DNA of 64,000 bases from Microbacterium karelineae (GCF_009745985.1 NZ_WFIX01000171.1:310001-374000); one strand, 5' to 3'; positions 22,289 to 31,982 are shown, numbered from the stretch's first letter. The notes: generated by a model not told the origin, from the letters alone. Program-made: numbers and translations.

Positions 22289-23272
22289 ATGAGCACGACT
22301 GAGACGAGAAGAGTCGTCACCGCCGGATCCGGCGGCAGGCGGCCCAACGGGACGCGCCCCGCGGCCTCGCCCGCGCTGCGGAAGAAGCACCTCCGGGAGA
22401 CCCTCACCGGATACACGTTCCTGCTGCCCTGGCTGGTCGGCTTCTTCGGCCTCACGCTCGGGCCGATGGCGTACTCCCTGTACCTGTCGTTCACGTCGTA
22501 CAACCTCTTCTCCGCGCCCGAATGGGTGGGCCTGGCGAACTATGTGCGGCTGTTCACCGACGACCCGAAGTTCATCCAGTCGGCGATGATCACGCTCGTC
22601 TACGTGTTCGTCGGCACGCCGATCAAGCTGGCCGCGGCGCTCGCGATCGCGCTGCTGCTGAACTACCGCGACCGCGGGGCGGCGTTCTTCCGGTCGGCGT
22701 TCTACGCTCCATCGCTCGTCGGCGCGTCCGTGTCCGTCGCCATCGTGTGGCGCGCCATGTTCAACACCGACGGCCCCGTCGACACCACCCTGTCGCTGTT
22801 CGGCATCAACCTCGGCGGCTGGATCGGCAACGTCAGCCTCGTCGTCCCGATGATGATCCTGCTCGCCGTCTGGCAGTTCGGCGCGACCATGGTGATCTTC
22901 CTGGCCGGCCTCAAGCAGGTGCCGAAAGAACTCTACGAGGCTGCCGAGATGGACGGTGCCGGAGCACTGCGCCGCTTCAAGGCTGTCACGCTGCCGATGC
23001 TCTCGCCCGTGATCTTCTTCAACCTTCTCATCGAGCTGATCGGCGCGTTCCAGGTGTTCGCGTCGGCGTACATCATCTCGAACGGCACCGGCGGCCCCGC
23101 GGGCATGACGAACTTCCTCACCCTCTACCTCTACGAGCGCGGCTTCTCGAACTCACAGATGGGCTACGCCTCGGCGATCGCGTGGGTCATCATGATCGCG
23201 GTCGCGATCATCGCCCTGATCCTGTTCCGCACCCAGAAGTCCTGGGTCCACTACTCGGGAGATGACCGATGA
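22289..23272 (+). CDS. Sugar ABC importer permease, MalF/MsmF-like
   Basis: A 327-residue CUT1 permease. After a basic N-terminal tail of about 35 residues come six helices (GYTFLLPWLVGFFGLTLGPM first), the EAA loop PKELYEAAEMDGAGALRRF facing the ATPase, and an ending of FRTQKSWVHYSGDD. It forms the membrane channel with the product of the next gene, whose ATG overlaps its stop as ATGA. The ATG at 22289 has a GGGAG site 5 bases upstream. The substrate is inferred from neighbours to be a beta-galactoside. No ATPase gene is in this operon. Confidence 0.92.
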   Translation: MSTTETRRVVTAGSGGRRPNGTRPAASPALRKKHLRETLTGYTFLLPWLVGFFGLTLGPMAYSLYLSFTSYNLFSAPEWVGLANYVRLFTDDPKFIQSAMITLVYVFVGTPIKLAAALAIALLLNYRDRGAAFFRSAFYAPSLVGASVSVAIVWRAMFNTDGPVDTTLSLFGINLGGWIGNVSLVVPMMILLAVWQFGATMVIFLAGLKQVPKELYEAAEMDGAGALRRFKAVTLPMLSPVIFFNLLIELIGAFQVFASAYIISNGTGGPAGMTNFLTLYLYERGFSNSQMGYASAIAWVIMIAVAIIALILFRTQKSWVHYSGDDR

Positions 23273-24159
23273 CCTCCACCGCCATCGTCACCACCGGCAG
23301 CGCACAGCCGCGCAAGAAGATGACGCGCCGCGGCTGGCAGACCGTGATCTGGTTCATCGCCCTGCTGACCATCACCGCGGTCGTGATCTATCCGCTGGTA
23401 TGGCTGCTGCTGTCGACCTTCAAGCCCAACGCCGAGTTCGGCCAGAACCAGGGCCTGATCCCGTGGGAGCCGACGCTCGCGAACTACGGCACCGTGTCGG
23501 AGGGCATCGGCGGCGTGCCGATGTGGCGGTTCTTCGCGAACTCGACGATCCTCGCCGTCTCGGCCGTCATCGGCACCGTGCTGTCGTCCTCGCTCGCCGC
23601 CTACGCGTTCGCGCGCGTCAAGTTCAAGGGCCTCGGGATCTTCTTCGCGGCGATGATCGGCACGCTCCTGCTGCCGGTGCACGTCGTGATCATCCCGCAG
23701 TACATCTGGTTCAACAAGCTCGGCTTCGTCGACACGTTCGTGCCGTTGATCCTGCCGAAGTTCCTCGCGACCGAAGCGTTCTTCGTGTTCCTCATGGTGC
23801 AGTTCATCCGCAACCTGCCGCGCGACATGGATGAGGCCGCGCGCATCGACGGCGCCGGCCACGCCCGCATCTTCTGGTCGATCATCCTCCCGCTGATCAA
23901 GCCGGCCCTCATCACGAGCGCGATCTTCACGTTCATCTGGACCTGGAACGACTTCCTCGCCCCGCTGCTGTATCTCAACAGCCCGGAGAACTATCCGCTG
24001 CCGATCGCGTTGAAGCTCTACAACGACCAGACGTCGACGAGCGACTATGGCGCGACCGTCACCGCGTCGTTCCTCGCGATGATCCCGGTGCTGCTGTTCT
24101 TCATCGTGTTCCAGCGGTTCCTCGTCAACGGCGTCGCCACACAGGGTCTGAAGGGCTGA
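23269..24159 (+). CDS. Sugar ABC importer permease, MalG/MsmG-like
   Basis: A 296-residue CUT1 permease with six helices, beginning VIWFIALLTITAVVIYPLVW. The EAA loop is PRDMDEAARIDGAGHARIF, and WTWNDFLAPLLYLNSPENYP and FQRFLVNGVATQGLKG are family landmarks. It is the translationally coupled partner of the preceding permease (4-base overlap). The next gene, a small YesL-like membrane protein, begins 6 bases after its stop, so the operon continues. Confidence 0.92.
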   Translation: MTSTAIVTTGSAQPRKKMTRRGWQTVIWFIALLTITAVVIYPLVWLLLSTFKPNAEFGQNQGLIPWEPTLANYGTVSEGIGGVPMWRFFANSTILAVSAVIGTVLSSSLAAYAFARVKFKGLGIFFAAMIGTLLLPVHVVIIPQYIWFNKLGFVDTFVPLILPKFLATEAFFVFLMVQFIRNLPRDMDEAARIDGAGHARIFWSIILPLIKPALITSAIFTFIWTWNDFLAPLLYLNSPENYPLPIALKLYNDQTSTSDYGATVTASFLAMIPVLLFFIVFQRFLVNGVATQGLKG

Positions 24160-24164
24160 CGATC

Positions 24165-24809
24165 ATGGGCAGGGTGGAACGCGCCGCGCGCCGCGCGGCG
24201 GCATCGGGATCCGGTCCGACGCACGACGCGCCGGCCCGCAATCCCGGCGCGATGGGCGCGTTCGCCCTGTTCGGCGAGGCCCTCCTCGTGGGGATCCTCG
24301 TCGCCGTCGCCGGCGTCTTCGTCGTGACCCTGCCCGCCGCGCTGGTGGCCGGGATCCGTCACCTGCGCCGCTATGTGCACGGCGATGGCTCCCCGCTCGA
24401 GGCGTTCTGGCGCGACCTCGTGCGCGCCCTGCCGACGGGCCTGCTCGTCGGCGTCGCGGTCGCGATCCTCGCCGGCGCGCTCGCGCTCGACATCGCGCTC
24501 GCGGGATCCGGCGCGCTGCCCGGCGGATCCGCCATCTCGGCGGCCGGATGGGTCGTCGCGGGCCTCGCGGGCGGCGCGCTGCTGCTCGCGTGCGGCGCGT
24601 GGGATCCGGCGGCCGGCTGGTCCGGCGCCGTCCGCGCGATCCCGGGAGCCGTCTCAGCGGATCCCGTCGGCGCGATCTACCACGTGATCGCGGCGGCCTT
24701 CGTCGGCCTCGCGGCGTGGATGCTCATCCCGCTGGCGGTCCCGGCGCTCGGATGCGCCGCGCTCGCGGCGGTCGCCATCCCGGCCCGCGCCCGCCGCCGA
24801 AACGGATAG
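24165..24809 (+). CDS. Small membrane protein, possibly DUF624 (YesL-like)
   Basis: A 214-residue protein with about five hydrophobic segments (GEALLVGILVAVAGVFVVTL, TGLLVGVAVAILAGALALDI, AAGWVVAGLAGGALLLACGA and two more) and short basic loops. The pattern LPAALVAGIRHLRRYVHGDG then AFWRDLVRALPTGL resembles DUF624 proteins such as YesL, which lie beside sugar ABC permeases in many bacteria. The match is by pattern and context, not by a diagnostic motif. The function is unknown; an auxiliary role in oligosaccharide uptake is a guess. It starts 6 bases after the permease stop, and its own stop codon is the first triplet of a hairpin. Confidence 0.55.
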   Translation: MGRVERAARRAAASGSGPTHDAPARNPGAMGAFALFGEALLVGILVAVAGVFVVTLPAALVAGIRHLRRYVHGDGSPLEAFWRDLVRALPTGLLVGVAVAILAGALALDIALAGSGALPGGSAISAAGWVVAGLAGGALLLACGAWDPAAGWSGAVRAIPGAVSADPVGAIYHVIAAAFVGLAAWMLIPLAVPALGCAALAAVAIPARARRRNG

Positions 24810-24856
24810 CCACGACACGCCCTGCCTGCGCGCGGGCGTAGGGCGTGTCGCGGCTA
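24807..24856. terminator. Hairpin overlapping a TAG stop codon (family G, copy 1)
   Basis: Arms 24807-24823 and 24840-24856 match at 16 of 17 positions around a 16-base loop. The first three bases are the TAG stop of the membrane-protein gene. The arm TAGCCACGACACGCC recurs exactly at 36420-36469, again overlapping a TAG stop. Confidence 0.7.
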
Positions 24857-24881
24857 CCGCGTGGATCGCCCCCCATGACTT

Positions 24882-24927
24882 GCCACGACACGCACGATAT
24901 CCCCACGCCGGCAGGGCGTGTCGTGGC
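24882..24927. repeat. Second hairpin of family G upstream of GH42
   Basis: Arms 24882-24893 and 24916-24927 are perfect (12 bp, 22-base loop) and use the same GCCACGACACGC arm as the hairpin 26 bases upstream. It lies in the leader of the GH42 gene, so it could affect read-through into it. Confidence 0.6.
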
Positions 24928-24954
24928 CACCGAATGCTGTCCGAAGGAGAACGC

Positions 24955-26997
24955 GTGCTGTACGGAGCCGACTACAACCCCGACCAGTGGCCAGAGGACA
25001 TCTGGCCCGAGGACGTCGCCCTCATGCGCGAGGCCGGCGTCACGACCGTGAGCCTCGGGATCTTCTCGTGGTCGCGCCTCCAGCCCTCCCCCGATACGTG
25101 GGACTTCGCCTGGCTCGACCGCATCATCGATCTGCTGCATGCCGGCGGGATCGGCGTGAACCTCGCCACCGCGACCGCCTCCGCGCCGCCGTGGATGACG
25201 ACCGCGCACCCCGACATCCTCGCCGCGGATGAGAGCGGATCCCCGTACTGGCACGGATCCCGCCAGCACCATTCCCCCGCCTCGCCCACGTGGCGCCGCC
25301 TCGCCGCCGAGCTCGTACGCCGCCTCGCCGAGCGCTACGGCGACCACCCGGGCGTCGTCATGTGGCACGTCGACAACGAGCTCGGCTGCCACCTGAACGA
25401 GGATTTCTCCGACGCCGCGCGTGATGCGTTCCGCGTCTGGCTCGAGAAGCGCTACGGATCCGTCGACGCCCTCAACGACGCCTGGGGCACCGCGTTCTGG
25501 TCACAGCGATACGGATCCCTCGACGAGGTGTTCCCGCCGAGGAACGCCCCCTTCATCCGCAACCCCTCGCAGGTGCTCGACTACAAGCGCTTCATGTCCG
25601 ACACGTGGCTCGACGTCTTCCTCGACCAGAAGCGGATCATCCGCGCGGCGGGTGCGCCGCAGCCCGTCTCGACGAACATGATGGGCGCGTTCCCGCCCGC
25701 CGACTACGCCTCGTGGGCGCCGCACATCGACGTCATCACCGACGACTGCTACCCCGATCCCCTGGATCCGCAGCGCCGGTTCACAACCGCGTTCCAGCGC
25801 GACCTCGTGCGCTCACTCAAGCGCGGTCAGCCGTGGATCCTCATGGAGCAGGCGACCGACGCCGTCAACTGGCGTCCGTCGAACCCGTCGAAGATGCCCG
25901 GTCAGCTCGCCGCCGAGACCGCCCAGTCGATCGGCCGCGGCGCCGACGGGATCATGTTCTTCCAGTGGCGGCAGTCGCGCGCGGGCGCCGAGAAGTTCCA
26001 CTCCGCGATGGTGCCGCAGGCCGGCACGCGCACCCGCACGTGGCAGGAGGCCGTCGCGCTCGGCGAGCGGCTCGCGGAGCTGCCCGAGCTGCCGTCGCCC
26101 GGCGACGACGCCCCCGTCGCGCTCGTGTTCGACTGGGAGAACTGGTGGGCCGTCGAGGGCGAGGGGCACCCGACGCGCCTCGACTATCTGCAGCTCGTGC
26201 GCGACTGGCACGCGGCGCTCGTGTGCCGCGGCATCATGGTCGACCTCGTGCCGCCCGAGCGGGTCGACTCCCGCTATCGCCTCGCGATCGCGCCGTTCCT
26301 GTACCTGCTGCGCGACGCCGGCGCCGCGGCGCTGACGTCGTTCGTCGAGGGCGGCGGCGTGCTCGCCGCCGGCCCCTTCACCGACATCGTCGACGAGAAC
26401 GACCGGTTCCGCGATGGCGGGTTCCTCACGCAGCTCGGCCCGGCGCTCGGTGTGGCGTTCGAGGACTTCCGTCCCCTCGTCCCGCCGGCGCGCGACGTCG
26501 TCGCCGAGCGCGCGGGCGAGGAGGGATCCGCGGGGGCGGGATCCGATCAGGTCGCCGCGCCGATCGGCGGTGTGGGCGCCTCAGCCGCGTTCGACGGGCG
26601 GCTCCGCGGATCCGGGACGTTCGTCGCCGAAGCCGTCTGGGCCGACGACGCCGAGGAGGTCGCGACGTTCGCATCGGGGCCATCCGAGGGACGCCCCGCG
26701 GTCACGCGGCGCGCGCACGGATCCGGATCCGCCTGGTACCTCGCGACGATGCCCGACGCCGAGGCGATCGACGGCGTTCTCGAGGCGCTGCTCGACGACG
26801 CGGGCGTCGCCGGCGAGCTCGACGACGTCCCCGCGGGCGTCGAGGTCGCCCGCCGCGGCGAGCTGCTGACGGTCATCAACCACGGCACCGAGCCGGTGGA
26901 GGTCACGGCCCCGGGCACGCTGCTCGGCACGGGCGAGGCCTTCGGCACCCGCGCGCTCGCCCCGCAGGAGTTCGCCTTCCTCCGCGCCCCACGCTGA
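24955..26997 (+). CDS. GH42 beta-galactosidase
   Basis: A 680-residue family 42 enzyme that cleaves terminal beta-galactosyl residues, expected in the cytoplasm (no signal peptide). The opening LYGADYNPDQWPEDIWPED is diagnostic. The acid/base Glu is in WHVDNELGCH near residue 142 and the nucleophile Glu in LMEQATDAVNWR near residue 298. The trimerisation and C-terminal domains follow at normal length. The GTG at 24955 was chosen because AAGGAGA lies 4 bases before it; an in-frame ATG at 24934 is possible but has no such site. It ends the operon of the duplicated binding proteins, so imported galacto-oligosaccharides are the likely substrate. GGATCC sites are especially dense in this gene. Confidence 0.93.
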   Translation: MLYGADYNPDQWPEDIWPEDVALMREAGVTTVSLGIFSWSRLQPSPDTWDFAWLDRIIDLLHAGGIGVNLATATASAPPWMTTAHPDILAADESGSPYWHGSRQHHSPASPTWRRLAAELVRRLAERYGDHPGVVMWHVDNELGCHLNEDFSDAARDAFRVWLEKRYGSVDALNDAWGTAFWSQRYGSLDEVFPPRNAPFIRNPSQVLDYKRFMSDTWLDVFLDQKRIIRAAGAPQPVSTNMMGAFPPADYASWAPHIDVITDDCYPDPLDPQRRFTTAFQRDLVRSLKRGQPWILMEQATDAVNWRPSNPSKMPGQLAAETAQSIGRGADGIMFFQWRQSRAGAEKFHSAMVPQAGTRTRTWQEAVALGERLAELPELPSPGDDAPVALVFDWENWWAVEGEGHPTRLDYLQLVRDWHAALVCRGIMVDLVPPERVDSRYRLAIAPFLYLLRDAGAAALTSFVEGGGVLAAGPFTDIVDENDRFRDGGFLTQLGPALGVAFEDFRPLVPPARDVVAERAGEEGSAGAGSDQVAAPIGGVGASAAFDGRLRGSGTFVAEAVWADDAEEVATFASGPSEGRPAVTRRAHGSGSAWYLATMPDAEAIDGVLEALLDDAGVAGELDDVPAGVEVARRGELLTVINHGTEPVEVTAPGTLLGTGEAFGTRALAPQEFAFLRAPR

Positions 26998-27030
26998 TCC
27001 AGGATCCGGCCACGCCGTCTGCGACGCGGC

Positions 27031-27095
27031 GCGCTGAGACAAGGCGATCTCGCCGAGATCCGCGATCTGATGCGGAACCCGCCTTGTCTCCGCGC
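27031..27095. terminator. Hairpin between convergent GH42 and GH38 genes (family H, copy 1)
   Basis: Arms 27031-27046 and 27080-27095 match at 15 of 16 positions with a 33-base loop. It is placed between two gene ends, so probably a bidirectional terminator. The arm motif GAGACAAGGCGATCTC recurs at 48962-49016. Confidence 0.6.
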
Positions 27096-27128
27096 ATTCT
27101 CCTCGTCTCGGACCGCCGCGGCCGCGCC

Positions 27129-30100
27129 TCACCCGCCCGTGGTGACGCGCAGCGTCAGCACCTCGAAGGGCCGCAGAACGACGTCGGCCCCGTTCTCGTC
27201 GGCCCCGACGAGCGCCCCGGATCCCACGCCCAGCGGCTCCTCGACGAGGTCGCATTCGGCAGCCGAGACGGCGCCGAAACCCCACTCGAGCCGCGCGCGG
27301 GCGCGGGCGCCGCGCTGCTCGTAGACCCGTACGATGACGTCGCCGGACCGGTCGGCCGCCAGCTTGACCGCCGAAACGGTCGCCGAGGTGTCGCCGACTG
27401 TGCGAACCAGGGCCTCGGGCGCGGATCCGCCGACGAGCTCGCGCAGCGGCGCACCGACCCGCATTCCCCACGCGGCCGCCTCGTCGGTCGTTGCGGCGGG
27501 CGCGATGACGGACACGAACTCGTGGGCGCCCTGGTCGGCGTCGGGATCCGGGAACGTCGGGGCCCGCAGCAGCGACTGCCGGACCGTCGTGATCACGCGC
27601 CCGTCGGCGCTCGCGCGCGCCGCGTCGTGGCCGTACATGCCGTCGTTGACGATCGCGGCGCCGAAGCCGGGCTCGCCCACGTGCACCCAGCGGTGCGCGC
27701 ACGACTCGTCCTGCGCGGCGTCCCACGACGTGTTCTGGTGCAGCGCGCGCCGCACGTGTCCGAACTGCGTCTCGAACGCGGCGTCATGCGCATGCAGGTC
27801 GAGCGGGAACGCGAGCTTCAGGAGGCGTCGGCGCTCGCGCCAGTCGGCGGCCGTGCGGATCCGCACGGCGGCGCCCGTCGGATCCAGCGAGATCGTCTGC
27901 GTGATGCGGCTCTCGCCGTGGGAGAGATCGACGCGCACAGCGTCGCCTTCGAGGCGTGCGGATCCGCGCAGCGTCGTGGTCGCGAGGCGGTACGAGCGGT
28001 CGAGATCCCACGCATCCCATCGCGCGGGGGCGTCGACGTGCACCTGCAGGACGTTCGCGGGGTGCCCGGGCGCGAGGAGGTCGCGGCCGGAGCGTCGGTC
28101 GACGAGGCTCGCGATCGTGCCGTCGGGCGCGATCCGCACATCGAGGGCGTCGGAGGTCAGGCGGATCCCGTCCGCCGTCTCGCGTGCCTCGACGGCGACG
28201 GCGGCGCGCGTCCCGCCGGCGAGCCCGGGCACGCCCTCCTGCGCGACGGGCGCGGGATTCACGGCGATCCGCCGCTCGCCCGCCCCGACGAGGGCGCGCA
28301 GGGCGTCGCCGATGATCCGCTCGAGCGTCTCGGTCACACGCGCGTGCGAGCGCTCGGCCTCGCGGTGCACCCACGCGATCGCGCTGCCGGGGAGGATGTC
28401 GTGGAACTGCAGGAGCAGCACCTCGCGCCACAGGGAATCGAGCTCATCGTGCGGATACGCCGCCCCGGCCCGCAGCGCGGCGGCGGCGCACCACATCTCG
28501 GCCTCGACGAGCAGCCACTCGTTCCGGCGGTTTCCGCGCTTCGTGCGCGACTGCGAGCTGAGGGTGCCGCGGTGGAACTGCAGGTGCATCTCGCCCGACC
28601 ACACCGGTGCGTCGCGGTACTCGGCCTCGGCGGCTGCGAAGAAGTCGTGCGGCGTGCCGATCACGACGCGGGGGGATCCCTCGAGGTCGGCCTGCAGGCG
28701 CGCCGCCTCGGTCATCTCCCGCGTCGGCCCTCCGCCGCCGTCGCCGTATCCGTAGGGCATGAGCGACATCGTCGCGCCGCCGTGGTCGGCGAAGTTCCGC
28801 ACGCTCCGTGCGAGCTCGGCCGGCCGCATATCGCCCGAGTAGGTGTTGTTCGGTGGGAAATGGGTGAAGACCCGCGAGCCGTCGATGCCCTCCCATCGGA
28901 ACGAGTGGTGCGGCATCGTGTTCGTGTCGTTCCAGCACATCTTCTGCGTGAAGAACCACCGGATCCCCGCGCGGCGCAGGATCTGCGGCAGCGATCCCGG
29001 GTACCCGAACGAATCGGGCAGCCAGCCCACCTCGCTGCGCACGCCGAACTCCTTCTGGAAGAACCGCGTCCCGTACAGCAGCTGCCGCGCGAGCGATTCG
29101 CCCGACGGCATGTTCACGTCCGATTCGACCCACATGCCGCCGACCGGCACGAAGCGCCCCTCCGCGACGCGCGCGCGGATCCGCTCGAACAGCTCGGGAT
29201 CCGCCTCCTTCACCCACGCGAAGTGCTGCGCCGACGAGCTGACGAAGACGAGTTCCGGGTCATCGTCCATGTGCGCGAGCACGTTCGCGTAGGTGCGCGT
29301 GACCTTCCGCACCGTCTCACGGCTCGGCCAGAGCCACGCGGAGTCGATGTGCGCGTGCCCCGTCGCCGTGATCCGGTGCGCCGATGCCGCCGCGGGTGCG
29401 GCGAGGACGGGGGCGAGGATCCCGCGGGCCGCGGCCGCATCGCGGGAGGGATCGTCGGGGTCGATCGCATAGAGCGCGCGTTCGAGGGCACCGATGACCT
29501 GCGCACGGCGTGGATCCGTCTCGGCCAGCTCGTCCGCGAGCCCTCGCAGTACGGTCGCCTCGCGCAGCAGCGACTCGACCTCGATGTCGATCGCCCGCAC
29601 CTCGATCGCGCCGAATCGGTAGAGCCGCCCGTCGCCGGCCGTCGCGGGGTCGCCGTACGGCGTCTCGGCGAAGGCGAGCGGGCTGCGGAAGTCGTCGCCT
29701 CCCGACAGGTCGGGGTTCGATGCCGCCTCGACGAACAGCTCGAACGTCTCGCCGGGTGCCGTGGTGAGCGGCACGTGATGGTTGCGCGGCTCGAGCCCCT
29801 TGATCGCGGCGCCGTCGGGCGTGCGTACGAGGCCCTCGCACTGGAATCCCGGCTTCGCAGCGTTGAATCCCAGGTCGATCGACGCCTCGACGCGGCCCGC
29901 GCCCGCCCAGCTCACCGGCACGGATCCGCGCACGCGCAGCCACGTCGTGCCCCACGGCGCACCCCACGTATCGCCCGATACGGCGGGAGCGAACTCGGCG
30001 TCCCGCCGCATCCGGTCGAACGCGATGGGCTCGCCCGTCACCTCCCACGCCGCGATCTCGAGCGGCACACGATCCGCGACGACGCCCCGTGGGAGAAACT

Positions 30101-30152
30101 CCCCGAGGAAGCGATCGATCCGGTCGAGGGCGAGTCGCGGCGCGTCGTGCAC
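27129..30152 (-). CDS. GH38 alpha-mannosidase
   Basis: A 1007-residue family 38 enzyme hydrolysing alpha-mannosides in the cytoplasm. After an N-terminal beta-rich region of about 250 residues comes the zinc-binding motif GHAHIDSAWLWP near residue 265. The nucleophile Asp is in GWLPDSFGYPGSLPQI near residue 380, followed by FTQKMCWNDTNTMPHHSF and the middle and C-terminal domains of normal length. It starts with GTG at 30152, overlapping nothing but only one base from the end of the upstream permease gene, with GAAGGA before it. It is the last gene of a four-gene operon (binding protein, two permeases, mannosidase), so the importer probably carries manno-oligosaccharides or N-glycan fragments. 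Confidence 0.93.
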   Translation of the reverse strand: MHDAPRLALDRIDRFLGEFLPRGVVADRVPLEIAAWEVTGEPIAFDRMRRDAEFAPAVSGDTWGAPWGTTWLRVRGSVPVSWAGAGRVEASIDLGFNAAKPGFQCEGLVRTPDGAAIKGLEPRNHHVPLTTAPGETFELFVEAASNPDLSGGDDFRSPLAFAETPYGDPATAGDGRLYRFGAIEVRAIDIEVESLLREATVLRGLADELAETDPRRAQVIGALERALYAIDPDDPSRDAAAARGILAPVLAAPAAASAHRITATGHAHIDSAWLWPSRETVRKVTRTYANVLAHMDDDPELVFVSSSAQHFAWVKEADPELFERIRARVAEGRFVPVGGMWVESDVNMPSGESLARQLLYGTRFFQKEFGVRSEVGWLPDSFGYPGSLPQILRRAGIRWFFTQKMCWNDTNTMPHHSFRWEGIDGSRVFTHFPPNNTYSGDMRPAELARSVRNFADHGGATMSLMPYGYGDGGGGPTREMTEAARLQADLEGSPRVVIGTPHDFFAAAEAEYRDAPVWSGEMHLQFHRGTLSSQSRTKRGNRRNEWLLVEAEMWCAAAALRAGAAYPHDELDSLWREVLLLQFHDILPGSAIAWVHREAERSHARVTETLERIIGDALRALVGAGERRIAVNPAPVAQEGVPGLAGGTRAAVAVEARETADGIRLTSDALDVRIAPDGTIASLVDRRSGRDLLAPGHPANVLQVHVDAPARWDAWDLDRSYRLATTTLRGSARLEGDAVRVDLSHGESRITQTISLDPTGAAVRIRTAADWRERRRLLKLAFPLDLHAHDAAFETQFGHVRRALHQNTSWDAAQDESCAHRWVHVGEPGFGAAIVNDGMYGHDAARASADGRVITTVRQSLLRAPTFPDPDADQGAHEFVSVIAPAATTDEAAAWGMRVGAPLRELVGGSAPEALVRTVGDTSATVSAVKLAADRSGDVIVRVYEQRGARARARLEWGFGAVSAAECDLVEEPLGVGSGALVGADENGADVVLRPFEVLTLRVTTGG

Positions 30153-30153
30153 G

Positions 30154-31053
30154 TCAGTCCTTCAGTCCGGCGTTGATGTTCGACGACGTGATGTACCGCT
30201 GGAAGACGAGGTACAGCGCGACGAGCGGGATCATCGAGAGCACGGATGCCGCCAGGAGGATGCTCCACTCGATGTTCTCGGCGCCGACGAGGGATCGCAG
30301 GGCGATCTGCAGTGTGTAGTTCTGCGGATCCCCGAGCACGATCAACGGCAGGATGTAGTCGTTCCAGCGCCACTGGAACGACACGATGGCGAGAGTGAGC
30401 ATGATGGGGCGCGCCAGCGGCATCATGATGCGGAAGAAGATGCCGTACTCGCTCGCGCCGTCGATGCGCGCCGCCTGCAGCAGCTCGTCGGGGATCGACA
30501 CGAAGAACTGCCGGAACATGAAGACGCCCGTCGGGGTGACGACGCTCGGGACGATCACGCCGAGAAGCGAGTTGTACATGCCGAGATCGCGGATCACGAT
30601 GAACAGCGGGTTGAGGATCACCTCGCCCGGCAGCATCGTCATCGACAGGATGCACAGGCCCAGAACGCTCAGCCACGGATTGCGGTACTTCGCGAGCGCG
30701 TATCCCGTCGTCGCACAGAGGAACACCGTCACGACGGTCGAGACCGTCGAGACGATCGCGCTGTTGGCGAGGTATCGGAAGAAGTCGAGGCGCTCGAACG
30801 CCTGTGCGTAGGCGTCGAGGGTCCACTCCCGAGGGAGGAAGGACAGCGGGTAGCTGAACAGCTCGCTCCCCGGCTTGAACGACGACAGCAGGAACCACAG
30901 CAGCGGGAACGCCATGAGCACGGCGAGCACCCAGAGGAACGTCGTCGGCAGGACGGCTCGGCGCCAGCGTCCCGTGGCACGCCGGCGTGGCCGGGAGCCT
31001 CCCCCCGGGACGGTGAGGGCGTAGGTGCTCCTGGTCGGCGGTGCGGTCACCAT
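30154..31053 (-). CDS. Sugar ABC importer permease, MalG-like (mannoside operon)
   Basis: A 299-residue CUT1 permease with six helices (VLAVLMAFPLLWFLLSSF first), the EAA loop PDELLQAARIDGASEYGIF, and an end of FQRYITSSNINAGLKD. The ATG at 31053 has a GAAGGAG ribosome site inside the end of the upstream permease gene, overlapping it by 7 bases. It forms the channel with that protein. Substrate inferred as alpha-mannosides from the adjacent GH38 gene. No ATPase is encoded nearby. Confidence 0.92.
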   Translation of the reverse strand: MVTAPPTRSTYALTVPGGGSRPRRRATGRWRRAVLPTTFLWVLAVLMAFPLLWFLLSSFKPGSELFSYPLSFLPREWTLDAYAQAFERLDFFRYLANSAIVSTVSTVVTVFLCATTGYALAKYRNPWLSVLGLCILSMTMLPGEVILNPLFIVIRDLGMYNSLLGVIVPSVVTPTGVFMFRQFFVSIPDELLQAARIDGASEYGIFFRIMMPLARPIMLTLAIVSFQWRWNDYILPLIVLGDPQNYTLQIALRSLVGAENIEWSILLAASVLSMIPLVALYLVFQRYITSSNINAGLKD

Positions 31054-31982
31054 GCGCTGCTCCTTCGGCTCACCCAGAGCTGCACGATGGCGATGATCAT
31101 CAGCACGACGAGCAGCACCATCGAAGCGGCGCTCGCGTACCCGATCTCGGAGCTCTCGAATCCGGTCTCGTAGATGTACTGCACGATGAGGCGGTTGCTC
31201 GTACCGGGTCCGCCGCCGTTGAGGGCCTGGATCATGGCGAACTCCTTCATCTGCGACAGCGTCGACAGCAGCACGACGAGCACGGACGTCGGCGCGATGC
31301 TCGGCAGCGTGATGTGCCAGAAGCGCTGCCACGCGTTCGCGCCGTCGAGCTCCGCGGCCTCGTAGTACGACTGCGGCACGTTGTTGAGCGCCGCGATGAA
31401 CAGGAGCATGTTGAAGGCCGCGCCCGCCCACCCCGATGCGACGATCACGACGAGCAGCGACAGGTCGGAGTTCGACGACCACGGCAGCCCGCCGCCGCCG
31501 ATGAGCCCGATGAGGTAGTTGACGAAGCCGAAGCTCTCGCCGAACATCCACCGCCAGATCACACCCGTGACGATGGGCGATACGAGCCACGGGAGGAAGA
31601 AGATGATGCGCGCGGCGGTCTTGCCCTTCGAGCCGACGGCGTTCAGCGCGACGGCCATCGCGAGCGAAAGGCAGTAGCCGAGCGGCACCGAGAACAGCGC
31701 GTAGATGAGCGTGCGCCCGAGCGCGCCGTAGAAGTCGGGATCCCGCAGCAGCGACGCGTAGTTGTCGAGCCCGACGAACTCGGGCTCGCCCCAGCCGCGG
31801 TAGTCGGTGAGCGAGTACGACAGTCCGAGCACCCCCGGCCAGAGGAAGAACAGCGCGAACAGCGCCGCCGTGGCGACGGTGAAGAGGAACGGCGCCAGCC
31901 GGTAGCGCCCGAACGCGCGGCGGCGGCGCCGGGCGGGCGCCCCCGCGCGTGCGGGGGCGCCCGGTGAGGGAGCGATCGTCAT
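31047..31982 (-). CDS. Sugar ABC importer permease, MalF-like (mannoside operon)
   Basis: A 311-residue CUT1 permease. A basic, Ala/Pro-rich N-terminal tail of about 28 residues precedes six helices (LAPFLFTVATAALFALFFLW first), with the EAA loop PQSYYEAAELDGANAWQRF and NGGGPGTSNRLIVQYIYETG near the end. The codons for the N-terminal tail contain a perfect 12-bp GC hairpin (31935-31962), just after the stop of the binding-protein gene. The ATG at 31982 follows 13 bases after that stop. Confidence 0.92.
   Translation of the reverse strand: MTIAPSPGAPARAGAPARRRRRAFGRYRLAPFLFTVATAALFALFFLWPGVLGLSYSLTDYRGWGEPEFVGLDNYASLLRDPDFYGALGRTLIYALFSVPLGYCLSLAMAVALNAVGSKGKTAARIIFFLPWLVSPIVTGVIWRWMFGESFGFVNYLIGLIGGGGLPWSSNSDLSLLVVIVASGWAGAAFNMLLFIAALNNVPQSYYEAAELDGANAWQRFWHITLPSIAPTSVLVVLLSTLSQMKEFAMIQALNGGGPGTSNRLIVQYIYETGFESSEIGYASAASMVLLVVLMIIAIVQLWVSRRSSAW
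31935..31962. terminator. 12-bp, 4-base-loop stem inside the first permease codons
   Basis: Arms 31935-31946 and 31951-31962 are perfect with a GCGT loop. The stem lies within the first 20 codons of the permease, directly after the binding-protein gene. It could limit permease translation or trim the transcript. Confidence 0.75.

Noticed and set aside
25605-30176. Very long plus-strand open frame (over 1500 codons) across GH42 and antisense to GH38
   Set aside because: It is rich in Arg, Ala and Pro without any domain and lies opposite or out of frame to two well-supported enzymes. It is a GC-bias shadow.
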